58,530 nt of DNA from an uncultured Veillonellaceae bacterium (GTDB lineage: Bacteria > Bacillota > Negativicutes > Selenomonadales > Selenomonadaceae), in NCBI GenBank assembly GCA_945949525.1, contig CAMFES010000004.1, positions 1 through 58,530 of the forward strand. Reading direction: 5' to 3'. Both the position numbers and the translations under genes were made by a program. The number at the start of each line of letters is the position of its first letter. Position 1 is the stretch's first letter. Below are positions 9,745 to 19,278 of this stretch, in pieces. Below the pieces are notes generated by a model, which saw nothing but the letters and a program-made list of their open reading frames with translations, had not been told where the DNA came from and did no database searches.

Positions 9745-9912
9745 GCCTAAAATCGTGAATATTGTATTTTTTCCACCGCCCGGAGGATAAATTTTCACGC
9801 CGCGAAAATCCTTCCCAATTTTACCGGAGCTTTGACAGCATGCCGGATGGCGTGCTATATTCAGGACAGCAGCACGAGGATGCAAAAACAAAAAAGAGAA
9901 GGGGAATATTCT

Positions 9913-10974
9913 ATGACAGAAATCGCAAAATCTGAATTCGGCAGGCTGCAAAACGGCAGCATGGTTTATCTCTACACCCTGAAAAACAGCAGCGGAGCCA
10001 GTGCCGGCATCATCACCTACGGAGCAAGGCTCCAGAGCTTCCTGGTGCCGGATAAGGATGGTCAGCTGCAGGACATAGTACGCGGCTTTGACGATGCCGC
10101 CGGCTACGAGGGAGAAACCTTCTACATGGGTGCCATCGTAGGTCGCCATGCCAACCGCATTCAGGATGCAAAGATTACCATCAACGGCACGGAATATCAG
10201 CTGGAGGCCAATGACGGCCCCCGCGGAACCAACAGCCTCCACAGCGGCAGCAGGGGCTTTCACTGCCAGCTGTGGGGAGCAGAGGTGCAGGCTGACAGGC
10301 TGGTCATGACACATTTCAGCCCTGACGGGGACGGCGGCTTTCCGGGCAATTTCACCGTCCATGTCACCTACCAGCTGACCGAGGACAACGCCCTGAAAAT
10401 TTCCTACGAGGCGGCTTCCGACGCCGATACCATCTGCAACCTGACCAACCACAGCTACTTCAACCTGAATGGACGCGAGGCTGACAGCATCCTTGACCAT
10501 CGCCTGCAGATTTTCGCTGACAGCCTGACGGAAGCAGATGCTGAATCCCTGCCAAACGGCACCATCTATGAGGCGGCAGGCACACCGATGGACTTTCGCC
10601 GCCTGACCGCCATTGGAGAGCGTATCGACGCAGATTTCCAGCAGTTGAAATGGGGGGCAGGCTATGACCACAACTGGATTCTCAGCGGCGCAGCCGAGAA
10701 CGGACTGCGCAGGGCGGCATACGCGGAGGGTGACAGGAGCGGCATTACCCTGACCGTATTCACGGATATGCCTGGCCTGCAGTTTTACAGCGGCAATTTC
10801 CTGGACGGCACCATCGGCAAGGGCGGCATCAGCTACGGCAGGCGCAGCAGCTTTGCCCTGGAAACCCAGTATTTTCCAAACTCACCAGCCCATCCGGAAT
10901 TTCCCCAGCCACTGCTGAAAAAGGGAACGAGCTGGCAGTCCGCAACTATTTTCCAGGCAGGCATCGTAAAATAA
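9913..10974 (+). CDS. galM: Aldose 1-epimerase (galactose mutarotase)
   Basis: 353 residues, the usual length for GalM. It interconverts alpha and beta anomers of galactose or glucose in the first step of the Leloir pathway. Visible signatures are GRHANRI, TNHSYFNLNG (catalytic His), YDHNWIL and the late catalytic Glu in ALETQYFPNSPAHP. ATG at 9913 is chosen because AGAAGGGGAA lies just upstream; the open frame continues further upstream without a ribosome site. It is monocistronic and followed at once by a terminator. galE and galU, which complete UDP-galactose metabolism, lie about 33 kb away. Confidence 0.95.
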   Translation: MTEIAKSEFGRLQNGSMVYLYTLKNSSGASAGIITYGARLQSFLVPDKDGQLQDIVRGFDDAAGYEGETFYMGAIVGRHANRIQDAKITINGTEYQLEANDGPRGTNSLHSGSRGFHCQLWGAEVQADRLVMTHFSPDGDGGFPGNFTVHVTYQLTEDNALKISYEAASDADTICNLTNHSYFNLNGREADSILDHRLQIFADSLTEADAESLPNGTIYEAAGTPMDFRRLTAIGERIDADFQQLKWGAGYDHNWILSGAAENGLRRAAYAEGDRSGITLTVFTDMPGLQFYSGNFLDGTIGKGGISYGRRSSFALETQYFPNSPAHPEFPQPLLKKGTSWQSATIFQAGIVK

Positions 10975-11008
10975 GACAGCCCATGACCCTGCCCAAAGCA
11001 TAGCCTGC

Positions 11009-11049
11009 TAAGAGGACATTCCACTACTTATGTCCTCTTATTTTTTTTT
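11009..11049 (+). terminator. Terminator of galM
   Basis: The perfect stem TAAGAGGACAT/ATGTCCTCTTA is followed by a run of nine T residues. Confidence 0.9.
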
Positions 11050-11126
11050 GCCAAATATGGTAGGATATTATATATAAATATCTGATACATATACGATATA
11101 CATAAAAAAGAGAGGGAGATTCTATT

Positions 11127-12194
11127 ATGAAAGCTCTAACAGTCGGCCAGCTGCAGCCGGGGATGGAACTAGCACGCACCGTCGTCAATGACGATATGGT
11201 GGTAATTTTGTCGGAGAACACCCTGCTTACCAAGGCACACATAACAAGGCTCAGCTTCCTGAATATTCCCCAGGTCTATGTCAAGGATGAATACGAGCTC
11301 AGTCCCAACTATCAGTCTGTAATGACCATATTCAACCGCAGCAATGCCTTTGCTGCTGAATACCGGGAGGTCATCCGCGAGGTCAACAACATATTTGAGG
11401 CCACTGCCAGCAACGGCGAGATTCCTGTGGAAAAAACCCAGACCCTGGTGCAGGATTCACTGGCGCCTATGTCGAAGCAGAGCGGCGTCATTGACTATCT
11501 GTACGGTCTTAACCACATGGCTGACGACCTCTTCAACCACTCCATGCGCGTATCCATCCTGGCGGGAGTTATCGGCAAATGGATGTACAAGAAGACCAGC
11601 GTGGTCAACGAGCTTATCCTGGCAGGCTTCCTGCACGATATCGGCAAGACCAAGTTTCCGCCACGCCTGCAGTCCCGCCGCGTAGAAACGCTAAACGGTG
11701 ATGATTTCGAGCGCTACATGCAGCACACCATTGACGGCTCCCATCTGCTGAACGAAAACAGTAAGATTCCTGACGGCGTAAAGCTGGCCGCCCTCCAGCA
11801 TCACGAATGCATGGATGGCAGCGGATTTCCTTTTGCCGTAGGCGGCGGGGAAATCCATGAGTATGCCAGGATTATTGCCATTGCTGATATGTATGACAAC
11901 ATCACCACGGAGCGGGAGGGCTTTGTCCGCCAGACGCCTTTCACCGCTATTGCCAAAATCACGGAGCAGATGTACACCAAGCTGGACCCGACCATCAGCG
12001 TGGCCATCCTGAAGCGCATAAAGGACGCCTTCCTGGGCTCCACCGTGGTACTCAACAACGGACTTGCCGGCACCATCATCAACTATCCTCACGATTTTGC
12101 CGAGCATCCGCTGGTGCGCATTGACCAGGATAATATAATCGACCTGAATCAGCACAAGGGCATCAAGATTGTGGAATACAATCCAAAGCAGTAG
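11127..12194 (+). CDS. HD-GYP domain protein (c-di-GMP phosphodiesterase-like)
   Basis: 355 residues without a receiver domain. A DUF3391-like N-terminal region (MKALTVGQLQPGMELART) precedes an HD-GYP domain: FNHSMRV, GFLHDIGKTKFP and HHECMDGSGFP, the last differing from the consensus only by Phe for Tyr in GYP. Metal ligands appear intact, so cyclic-di-GMP hydrolysis is plausible. The ribosome site GAGAGGGAG precedes the ATG. It is a single gene ended by a strong terminator. With the regulator at 2892-3965 this is the second HD-GYP protein in the window; no GGDEF cyclase is seen here. Confidence 0.9.
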   Translation: MKALTVGQLQPGMELARTVVNDDMVVILSENTLLTKAHITRLSFLNIPQVYVKDEYELSPNYQSVMTIFNRSNAFAAEYREVIREVNNIFEATASNGEIPVEKTQTLVQDSLAPMSKQSGVIDYLYGLNHMADDLFNHSMRVSILAGVIGKWMYKKTSVVNELILAGFLHDIGKTKFPPRLQSRRVETLNGDDFERYMQHTIDGSHLLNENSKIPDGVKLAALQHHECMDGSGFPFAVGGGEIHEYARIIAIADMYDNITTEREGFVRQTPFTAIAKITEQMYTKLDPTISVAILKRIKDAFLGSTVVLNNGLAGTIINYPHDFAEHPLVRIDQDNIIDLNQHKGIKIVEYNPKQ

Positions 12195-12229
12195 CTTTTA
12201 TCAGCAATATAAAAATATATAGGCAAAAC

Positions 12230-12279
12230 AAAAATCACCTGATACGCGCGTCTTCTTCGTGCATATCAGGTGATTTTTT
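12230..12279. terminator. Bidirectional terminator between HD-GYP gene and efflux operon
   Basis: AAAATCACCTGATA pairs with TATCAGGTGATTTT and has A and T tracts on both sides. It serves the convergent HD-GYP gene (+) and the MacB-like permease gene (-). Confidence 0.92.
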
Positions 12280-12285
12280 CAGTTG

Positions 12286-13503
12286 TTATTCATACCGCAG
12301 GGCCTCTATCGGATCCAGCCTTGCCGCCTTGCGCGCCGGCAAAATGCCAAACAGCAGGCCTATGCCCACCGAAAATGTAAAGGAAATCAATATCGGAGCC
12401 AGCGTGATTACCGTAGTAAATCCCCCCACACCGGCAATTGCATAGGACAGGCCGCACCCCACAGCAATGCCGATAATGCCGCCAATTACGCCGATTACCA
12501 CCGACTCAATCAAAAACTGCATCATGATGTTGTTGAAGGTTGCCCCCAACGCCTTGCGGATGCCGATTTCCCTGGTGCGCTCCGTCACGGACACCATCAT
12601 GATGTTCATGATGCCGATGCCGCCTACAATCAGGGATATACCGGCCACACTGCCCAGAAGCAGGGTAATCATAGTGGTAGTCTGATTCATGGTTTCCATG
12701 AGGCTGGTCAGGTTCCGCACATGAAAATCGTCCTCATTGTCCCCGATAATCCTGTGCCGCTGCCTGAGCAGCACCTCAATATCGTTCTGCACCTGATCCA
12801 TGTACATGGCATCACTGACCTGCACGCTGACGGACTGCACGTAGGTGATGCCCAGCATGCGCTCCTGGGCCGTAGTCAGGGGAATGATTACCACATCGTC
12901 CTGATCCTGCCCCATGGAGGACTGCCCCTTGCTTTCCAGCAGGCCAATAACCCGGAAGGGCTGGTTGTTCACGCGGATATTCCTGCCTACAGGGTTTTCT
13001 GCACCAAAGAGATTTTCAGCAACCGTAGCGCCGATAACCGCCACCCTGTCACGCTTGTTCATATTATCGTTGGTGATAAAGGAGCCTGATTCCACCGTCA
13101 GGGACTTGATATCCATGTATTCGGGGGTTACCCCCTGCACGCTGGTATTCCAGTTCTGATTGCCGTTGACAACCTGATAGCTGCCACTGACGCTGGGTGA
13201 CACAAAATCAATATTCTTGATCTTGGCCTGTATGGCCTTTGCATCATCGTATTTCAGGGTCTGCATGGACCCCGCCGCACCCCGGGGGCCGCCCCGGTTG
13301 GAGGAGCCTGGGGAAACAATCAGCATGTTGCTGCCCAGGCTGGCGATGGACTCCTGCACATTGCTGCGGACGCCCATGCCCACGGATACCATGGCAATAA
13401 CCGCTCCCACACCGATAATAATACCCAGCATGGTCAGAAGGGAGCGCAGCTTGTTGGCATAAAGGGCCGTAAAGGCCATGAGAAAGCATTCCTTAAACAA
13501 CAT
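12286..13503 (-). CDS. MacB-like ABC transporter permease
   Basis: FtsX/MacB-fold permease. One N-terminal membrane helix is followed by a large periplasmic domain (about 45-270, MacB_PCD) and three C-terminal helices (TMITLLLGSVAGISLIVGG onward) ending LDPIEALRYE, the usual end of these proteins. It forms the mechanotransmission unit of a tripartite exporter with the ATPase, adaptor and TolC-type genes just upstream. ATG at 13503 overlaps the end of the ATPase gene, so translation is coupled; the ATG at 13479 is a possible alternative. The substrate is not evident: macrolide, peptide or siderophore export are all known for the family. Confidence 0.92.
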   Translation of the reverse strand: MLFKECFLMAFTALYANKLRSLLTMLGIIIGVGAVIAMVSVGMGVRSNVQESIASLGSNMLIVSPGSSNRGGPRGAAGSMQTLKYDDAKAIQAKIKNIDFVSPSVSGSYQVVNGNQNWNTSVQGVTPEYMDIKSLTVESGSFITNDNMNKRDRVAVIGATVAENLFGAENPVGRNIRVNNQPFRVIGLLESKGQSSMGQDQDDVVIIPLTTAQERMLGITYVQSVSVQVSDAMYMDQVQNDIEVLLRQRHRIIGDNEDDFHVRNLTSLMETMNQTTTMITLLLGSVAGISLIVGGIGIMNIMMVSVTERTREIGIRKALGATFNNIMMQFLIESVVIGVIGGIIGIAVGCGLSYAIAGVGGFTTVITLAPILISFTFSVGIGLLFGILPARKAARLDPIEALRYE

Positions 13504-14224
13504 CCAGCACCACGCCCTTTCCCTCATCACGGGTAATCACGCCATCCCGCACCAAAAGCTGCCGGTTGGCACAGACGGCAATCTCCGGCTCATGGGTAAC
13601 CAGAATGATGGTGCGTCCCGTGCCGTGCAGCTTCTGGAAGATGTCCATAATCTCCCGCGTCGACTTTGTATCCAGGTTTCCTGTAGGCTCGTCCGCCATG
13701 ATAATTTCCGGCTCGTTCACCAGCGCCCTGGCTATGGCCACACGCTGGCGCTGACCGCCTGACAGCTCGTTGGGCATGTGTTCTGCCCTGTCTGCCAGAC
13801 CCACGGTATCGAGAAAATGCATGGCCCTTTTCCGCCGCTCCCGCGCCCCGATACCTGCATAAATCAAAGGCAAAGCTACATTATCCAAAGAGGAAATCCT
13901 GGACAGCAGGTTGAAATTCTGAAACACAAAGCCGATATGCCTGTTCCTGGTCAGTGCCAGCTCATCGTCAGAAAGATGTGCCACCTCCCTGCCCTCCAGC
14001 TCATAGGAGCCGCAGGTGGGCCTGTCCAGGCAGCCCAGAATATTCATCAGCGTGGATTTGCCGGAGCCGGACGGCCCCATCAGTGCCGCAAACTCGCCCC
14101 TTTTTATATCCAGGTCAATGCCGTCAAGGGCGGCCACCTGCTGCTGTCCCATCTGGTAGAGCTTTTTTATGCCCCGCAGGCGAATGACATGCTCTGCGCT
14201 GCTTTTTATCTTTTTTTCCTTCAT
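13493..14224 (-). CDS. MacB/LolD-type ABC transporter ATPase
   Basis: ATPase of the MacB/LolD/FtsE class. It has Walker [25 protein letters not shown] at the Q-loop, signature LSGGQRQR, and Walker [13 protein letters not shown] with the DEPTGNLD signature that marks this class. It energises the permease encoded next. ATG at 14224 is preferred because GGAG lies five bases upstream; a GTG two codons earlier is less likely. It sits between the adaptor and permease genes with minimal spacing, so all four exporter genes should be one transcript. Confidence 0.95.
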   Translation of the reverse strand: MKEKKIKSSAEHVIRLRGIKKLYQMGQQQVAALDGIDLDIKRGEFAALMGPSGSGKSTLMNILGCLDRPTCGSYELEGREVAHLSDDELALTRNRHIGFVFQNFNLLSRISSLDNVALPLIYAGIGARERRKRAMHFLDTVGLADRAEHMPNELSGGQRQRVAIARALVNEPEIIMADEPTGNLDTKSTREIMDIFQKLHGTGRTIILVTHEPEIAVCANRQLLVRDGVITRDEGKGVVLDVV

Positions 14225-14242
14225 ACGCACTCCACGCCCTTC

Positions 14243-15385
14243 TTACATCGGAGGCGGGCCGCCCATGCCGCCCTTGCCGGAGCTGCTCTTGGACTTGTAG
14301 CTGACAGCCAGCACATCACCATCGCTCAGCCCCTCCAGTATCTCCACATACTCGTCGCTGTAGATGCCGGTGGTCACATAGCGCTTTGCCTGCTGAGGCG
14401 CACCATCGCCTCCGGCCTCTCCCCGCCCGGTCTGCACCATTACGTAGGAGCCTGTGGAGTCAGTCTTGAGGGCGGAAATAGGCACTGCCAGGGCATTTTC
14501 CTTTTCATCCGTCACAATCTCCACCCGCGCCGTCATGGCCGGCAGCAGAAGATTTTCCGGATCATCCACGTCCAGCACCACGTAGTAGTAAATTACGCTG
14601 GCAGAGCTGGAGGAGCTGGAGGAATTGCTGGAATTGGTATTCCAGCTGTTGGTGACATCTGTCTGTGATATCTTGGAAACCGTTGCCGTGAAGGTTTTGC
14701 CGGTATAGGTATCCACCGTAAAGGTGGCCTTCTGCCCCACCTTGACGCTGCCGATATCCGTTTCATCCACCTTGGCCAGAATCTGCTTTTTGGACAAGTC
14801 CGCGATAGTCATGATGACAGTAGGATTGCTGTTGCCCTGCACGGCCATGGTACCCGCCGTCTTTGGCTCCCCTACCACGATGCCGTCCATAGGCGCAGTA
14901 ATGACCGTTTCTGCCAAATCCGACTCCGTCTTTGAAAGGGAGCTTTCCGCCGTATCATAGTCGTACTCCGCGTCCTCCAGCTCCTCCTTGGACTTTGCCC
15001 CGATAGAATACAGGTACTCCGCCCGGTTGTATTTGGAGCGGGTATTGGCCACCTTGTAGGAAGCCTGATCCTTGGTGGCCTCATAGTCCTTGCCATCCAG
15101 AATCGCCACGGTCTGCCCCGCCTTCACCACGTCATTTTCCTTGACCAGCACGGATTTGATGCGGGCGGTGATCTTAGAGCTTACCTCCACTGAATCCACC
15201 GGCCTGATGGTGCCCGTAGCCGACACCGTGGACTTCAGCCTCTGGCGGGAAACCTCCACCAGCTCCACGGAGGCCGCCTGCTTTGCCGCCTCCTGCTGAC
15301 TGCTGTAATAGCTGTAGCCTCCCACGGCCGCCGCCAGCACCAGGGCACCTATTACAAGCCATTTCACTTTTCCTTTTATGTTCAT
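14243..15385 (-). CDS. HlyD/MacA-type periplasmic adaptor of tripartite efflux pump
   Basis: One N-terminal membrane anchor (VKWLVIGALVLAAAVGGYSYY), then lipoyl half-motifs flanking a helical hairpin (about 90-140) and a beta-barrel region. It has a Ser/Asn-rich insertion (about 250-275, SSSSSSSSAS) and a C-terminal Gly/Met/Pro tail. This is the adaptor that bridges the MacB-like permease to an outer-membrane channel. The rather short helical hairpin agrees with MacA-like rather than long HlyD adaptors. The gene lies between the TolC-like and ATPase genes. Confidence 0.92.
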   Translation of the reverse strand: MNIKGKVKWLVIGALVLAAAVGGYSYYSSQQEAAKQAASVELVEVSRQRLKSTVSATGTIRPVDSVEVSSKITARIKSVLVKENDVVKAGQTVAILDGKDYEATKDQASYKVANTRSKYNRAEYLYSIGAKSKEELEDAEYDYDTAESSLSKTESDLAETVITAPMDGIVVGEPKTAGTMAVQGNSNPTVIMTIADLSKKQILAKVDETDIGSVKVGQKATFTVDTYTGKTFTATVSKISQTDVTNSWNTNSSNSSSSSSSASVIYYYVVLDVDDPENLLLPAMTARVEIVTDEKENALAVPISALKTDSTGSYVMVQTGRGEAGGDGAPQQAKRYVTTGIYSDEYVEILEGLSDGDVLAVSYKSKSSSGKGGMGGPPPM

Positions 15386-15444
15386 CTGCTGCTCTCCTTA
15401 TACGCACAGCTGACGGGCAATCCCCCCTGCTGCACAGCTTACGA

Positions 15445-16722
15445 TTACTGACGGCTGTACTCCACAGCCATGCCCATGTCGCTTTCCAGGGCCGCCTTGT
15501 AGCGGGCATAGTCGTACTGGGCGCTGATATAGTTGTGGCGGGCAGTGGAAAGAGCCTCCTGGGCGTCAATAATATCCAGCATGATTCCTTCCCCGGCCTT
15601 GTATTTTTCCTGAGCGATGAAGAAATCCTCCTCGGCCTGCTTCACGGCGGCCTGGGTGGAATTGAACCGCTCCTCCGCCTCCCGCATGCTGTTGTAGTCC
15701 TTGCGCACCGCCAGATCTATATCATTTTTATCCTTTGCCAGCGTCGCCTGAGCTATGGCCAGCTCTGCCCTGGCCGCATCCACCTTGCTTGCCGTAATGC
15801 CGCTGTCAAAAATATTCCAGCTCACTCCCAGGGAGGCCGTGTAGTCGTGGTTGTCATTGTCCGGCAGAACCTGCTTGCTCCAGCCTGCCCCCACGCTCAC
15901 ATCCACCGTGGGGCCATAGCCGGCCTTTGCCGTCTTGACCGCCAGCTCCTTCTGCTGCAGCTGATAGTTGTCCATCATTATTTCCTTGCGGTTATCAAGG
16001 GCATAGGACAGACACTCACCTACATCACCTTCAAAGGCAATGTAGGAAAAATCATCTGTCAGCTCCAGCGGCTCACTGCTGTCAACATAAATCAGGCTTC
16101 TCAGGGTACTCAGGTTGTTGTCATAGCTGTTCTTACCCTTAATCAGCTCCTGCTGTGCATTGGACAGCTCCACCTGGGAACGCAGCACGTCAATCTTGGC
16201 CTTGCTGCCTGCCCCATACAGCTGCTCCACGTTTGTCAGATGCTGCTGGTATTTGTCTACCGTATCCTGGTAGACGGCAATCTTCTTCTTAGCCTCCAGC
16301 GTATCATAGTAAGCCTGAATCACTGCCAGGCGGGTTGTCTCCCATTTTCTTTCCGTCTTGAGCCTGGCAATATCCACTCCCAGCTCGCCGGATTTTATGC
16401 TGTTCTGGTTTGCCCCGCCGGAATAGAGGGGCAGGGATACGGAAATTTTATTGCTGTTGCCGTTTTCCCAGTCGCTGTTACCGGATTCGGAGCGGCTGAA
16501 GCTGCTGCTGGCCTTCCAGCTGAAGCTGTTCTGCCCCCTTGCCTGCCGCAGGGATGCCCTGGCCGTTTCCTCACCCAGCCGGGTAATCAGCACATCAGGA
16601 TTATTCTTCAGGGCCAGCTGCACAGCCTTTTCCAGCGGCAGCTCCATGCAGCTGCCCACAGTGCCTTGTGCCAGCAGACAGCCCGCCAGCACGCCGCCCA
16701 GTACCAAGCTTTTCAATTTCAT
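15445..16722 (-). CDS. TolC-family outer-membrane efflux protein
   Basis: Signal peptide (MKLKSLVLGGVLAGCLLAQG) followed by two OEP repeats, each with a long helical stretch and a short barrel strand pair: LPLEKAVQLALKNNPDV at the start and LEALSTARHNYISAQYDY-type ends. It forms the outer-membrane channel of the exporter, which is strong evidence that this Firmicute relative has an outer membrane. ATG at 16722 is chosen for AAGGAAGG about eight bases upstream. It is the first gene of the operon TolC, adaptor, ATPase, permease. Confidence 0.93.
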   Translation of the reverse strand: MKLKSLVLGGVLAGCLLAQGTVGSCMELPLEKAVQLALKNNPDVLITRLGEETARASLRQARGQNSFSWKASSSFSRSESGNSDWENGNSNKISVSLPLYSGGANQNSIKSGELGVDIARLKTERKWETTRLAVIQAYYDTLEAKKKIAVYQDTVDKYQQHLTNVEQLYGAGSKAKIDVLRSQVELSNAQQELIKGKNSYDNNLSTLRSLIYVDSSEPLELTDDFSYIAFEGDVGECLSYALDNRKEIMMDNYQLQQKELAVKTAKAGYGPTVDVSVGAGWSKQVLPDNDNHDYTASLGVSWNIFDSGITASKVDAARAELAIAQATLAKDKNDIDLAVRKDYNSMREAEERFNSTQAAVKQAEEDFFIAQEKYKAGEGIMLDIIDAQEALSTARHNYISAQYDYARYKAALESDMGMAVEYSRQ

Positions 16723-16798
16723 AAAAAACACCCTTCCTTATGGTGAAATATTCTAGCCTGTATTTTATTACACAAATCTTAAAATAGCATTAAAAAAC

Positions 16799-16852
16799 GC
16801 AAATAATATGAACCCCCGCAGCCATTCCAGCCGCAGGGGTTCATATTATTTG
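16799..16852 (-). terminator. Terminator of the ftsEX-peptidase operon
   Basis: A long stem pairs GCAAATAATATGAACCCC with GGGGTTCATATTATTTGC. It lies directly after the S41 peptidase stop and before the TolC-operon promoter region. Confidence 0.85.
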
Positions 16853-16858
16853 CCCGGT

Positions 16859-18004
16859 TTATTTGCCAAGCTTTTCCTTCATCACATCTACAGCCTTCAG
16901 AAGCTGCACATCCTGCACCGCTCCCTCCGGCAGCTCAACGGTCACATCAGGCTCCACGCCTGTGCCGTCAATGCTCCTGCCTGACGGCGTGTAGTATCTG
17001 GCCACCGTCAGCTTCAGGCCGTCACCATGGGTAAGGGGGAGCATGGTCTGCACGGAGCCCTTGCCAAAGGATTTGGTGCCCACTATGGTGCCGCACTGCC
17101 TGTCCTGCACAGCCCCTGCCAGAATTTCCGAGGCGCTGGCACTGTTGCCGTCAATCAGCACCACCAGAGGATAATCCAGACCGGACAGCTCCGAATCATA
17201 CACCGTCCTATGTCCGTCCCGATCCACCATGGACACGATTTCCCCGGCGGGGATGAGCTGGTTGGCTATCTCCACGCAGGAGGTCAGAAGCCCGCCCGGA
17301 TTTGCGCGCAAATCCACAATCAGCCCCTCCATGCCCTGCTCCTTCAGCGCTGCCAGCTCCTTCTGAAATTCCTTGCCGGTGTTTTCACTAAAGGAAGCAA
17401 CCCGGATGTAGCCAATCTTCGTATTGTCAATCATGATGCCCTTGGCAGTAGTCAGCTGGATAGCCGCCCTGGTAATGGTGACATCAAAATCCTCCTGGCC
17501 CTGGCGGCGGATGGTCAGCACCACCTGGGTGCCCTCCTCGCCCCTTACCCGGCCGGCCATTTCCTCCGGCTGCATGCCGGACACGGCATCGCCGTCAATC
17601 TTGATAATTTCATCCTTTTCCTGCAAGCCTGCCGCCTCGCTGGGGGTATTCTCCATGACGGACATAACCTCGCAGCGTCCCGGCTCGGGAAAGCCCATCA
17701 CTACGCCTATGCCGCCAAAGGAGCCCTCCGTCTGCTGCATCAGCTGCTTGAACTTTTCATCATCCATGTAGATGGAATGCTTATCCCCAAGAGCCCTTGT
17801 CATGCCGTCAATGGCGCCGTCCACCAGCTTTTCCAGCGGCACCTGGTCCACATATTTATTCTCAATAAACAGCATGGTGGTCACCAGCCTGCCAATCTGG
17901 GACACATTTTCCTCGTTGGCCCCCAGCAGGCTGTACAGCCCCATGAATATACCCATGACGACAAGCACCGCCGTCGTCAGGGCCGTTATAATTATCTTTT
18001 TCAT
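16859..18004 (-). CDS. ctpA: S41-family C-terminal processing peptidase
   Basis: 381 residues with an N-terminal membrane anchor or signal (IIITALTTAVLVVMGIFMG), a PDZ domain (about 90-175) and the S41 protease core. The catalytic Ser is in GNSASASEILAGA and the catalytic Lys in TKSFGKGSVQT. It cleaves proteins from their C-terminus in the envelope; homologues trim murein hydrolases and their regulators. It is the last gene of the operon ftsE-ftsX-M23 peptidase-S41 peptidase, an arrangement that suggests joint control of septal peptidoglycan cleavage. The symbol follows family usage. Confidence 0.92.
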   Translation of the reverse strand: MKKIIITALTTAVLVVMGIFMGLYSLLGANEENVSQIGRLVTTMLFIENKYVDQVPLEKLVDGAIDGMTRALGDKHSIYMDDEKFKQLMQQTEGSFGGIGVVMGFPEPGRCEVMSVMENTPSEAAGLQEKDEIIKIDGDAVSGMQPEEMAGRVRGEEGTQVVLTIRRQGQEDFDVTITRAAIQLTTAKGIMIDNTKIGYIRVASFSENTGKEFQKELAALKEQGMEGLIVDLRANPGGLLTSCVEIANQLIPAGEIVSMVDRDGHRTVYDSELSGLDYPLVVLIDGNSASASEILAGAVQDRQCGTIVGTKSFGKGSVQTMLPLTHGDGLKLTVARYYTPSGRSIDGTGVEPDVTVELPEGAVQDVQLLKAVDVMKEKLGK

Positions 18005-18123
18005 ACTACATTACCTTTGCATCATTCTGTCAGCCATAAGTGTAACTTATATCGCAAACGGGAGCATACCGGCAAAGGGATTGCCGGGCAGCTCGCCTCA
18101 AAACAAAAAATACTCTTTAATGC

Positions 18124-19260
18124 TTATAAATAATTATACGGGCTGACAGGCTCTCCATTCTCACGCACCTCAAAATGGCAGTGAGGCCCCGTGGAATTGC
18201 CCGTGGAACCGCACATGGCAATCACCTGGCCCTGGCTCACCGTCTGGCCTACACCTACGTTCAGTGAATCATTGTGTCCGTACAGGGTAGTGACACCGCC
18301 GCCGTGGTCAATGATCACAGTGTTGCCATAGCCGCTTATCCAGCCTGCGTGGATAACCGTGCCGCTGGCCGCCGCATAAATAGGCAGGCCGTAGTCACCG
18401 CCAATATCCAGGCCGCTGTGAAAGCGCGCCGTCCCAAAAATCGGATGGGTACGCCAGCCAAATTCCGAGGTCACCGGCCCGTCCAGCGGCCAAATCATGC
18501 CACCGGCACCGGCAGGAGCGCCGCTGTAGGTCATGTTGCTGCGACGAATCATGCTGGCAACCTCCTCCGAAGCCGCCATCAATTCCTCATAGGCCTGCTC
18601 CGAGGTATCCCTGTCATAAATCGCCTTGTCCAGAAGGTCCTGCTGCTCGGCTTCCTTTTCCTCCACGGCAGCCCGCTTCGCATCAGCATCCGCCACCAGC
18701 TTTTCCGCCTCGGCCTTGTCCTTCTCCAGCTGTGCCCTGGCCGTAACCACAATCTCCTTTTCCTGCTTTACCTTCATTATCAGATCGTAATCATGCTTGA
18801 TAATGCGCTTGAGAATATCCATCCGCGTCATCAGGTCGGAAAAATCCTTTGCCCCGAACAGCACATCCACATAGCTTATCTGTCCGTTGATATAAATATC
18901 GCGTACGCGTTTTTGCAGCTTTTGGTTCTTTACCTTTAAATCAGCCTCTGTCCTTGTCAAAAGCGCCGTATTTTCATCAATCTTGCCCTCCACGGCATCC
19001 AGCTGGAACTTTACCTCCTTGTAGGCTGCTGAAGCCGTCCGCAGCTCCTCCTGTATCGCCCGCAGGCGCTCGGAAACACTCTCCACCTTGGCGGCGGCCT
19101 CATTGGTAATCTCCTGCTGACGCTCAGCCTGACGCTGCAGGTCAGCCAGCTGCTCCTCCAGGTCATCAGCCTGTGCCGTGCCCATGCCCGCCACGGAAAT
19201 CAGCAGTACCAGTGACAAAAACAATCCCAGCAGCCTGAAGCCGCCGGCATGCTCCTTCAT
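18124..19260 (-). CDS. EnvC-like M23 peptidase with coiled coil
   Basis: Signal peptide (LLGLFLSLVLLISVAGMGTAQA), then a long coiled coil (about 35-235) and a C-terminal M23/LytM domain. Its zinc ligands are intact: HSGLDIGG supplies His and Asp, and GPHCHFEVR supplies the HxH. Unlike enterobacterial EnvC, whose LytM site is degenerate, this enzyme should be catalytically competent. By its position after ftsX it is the likely periplasmic partner activated by FtsEX. Two ATG codons lie close together; the second (19260) has AGG at better spacing. It may hydrolyse cross-links itself or activate the amidase encoded at 6072-7292. Confidence 0.9.
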   Translation of the reverse strand: MKEHAGGFRLLGLFLSLVLLISVAGMGTAQADDLEEQLADLQRQAERQQEITNEAAAKVESVSERLRAIQEELRTASAAYKEVKFQLDAVEGKIDENTALLTRTEADLKVKNQKLQKRVRDIYINGQISYVDVLFGAKDFSDLMTRMDILKRIIKHDYDLIMKVKQEKEIVVTARAQLEKDKAEAEKLVADADAKRAAVEEKEAEQQDLLDKAIYDRDTSEQAYEELMAASEEVASMIRRSNMTYSGAPAGAGGMIWPLDGPVTSEFGWRTHPIFGTARFHSGLDIGGDYGLPIYAAASGTVIHAGWISGYGNTVIIDHGGGVTTLYGHNDSLNVGVGQTVSQGQVIAMCGSTGNSTGPHCHFEVRENGEPVSPYNYL

Positions 19261-19278
19261 TCTCATCCTGCCATCACC

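Noticed and set aside
9668-9912. Riboswitch or T-box upstream of the amino-acid importer or galM
   Set aside because: The importer leader is only about 40 bases after its promoter, and no T-box or known riboswitch core could be found in the gap.
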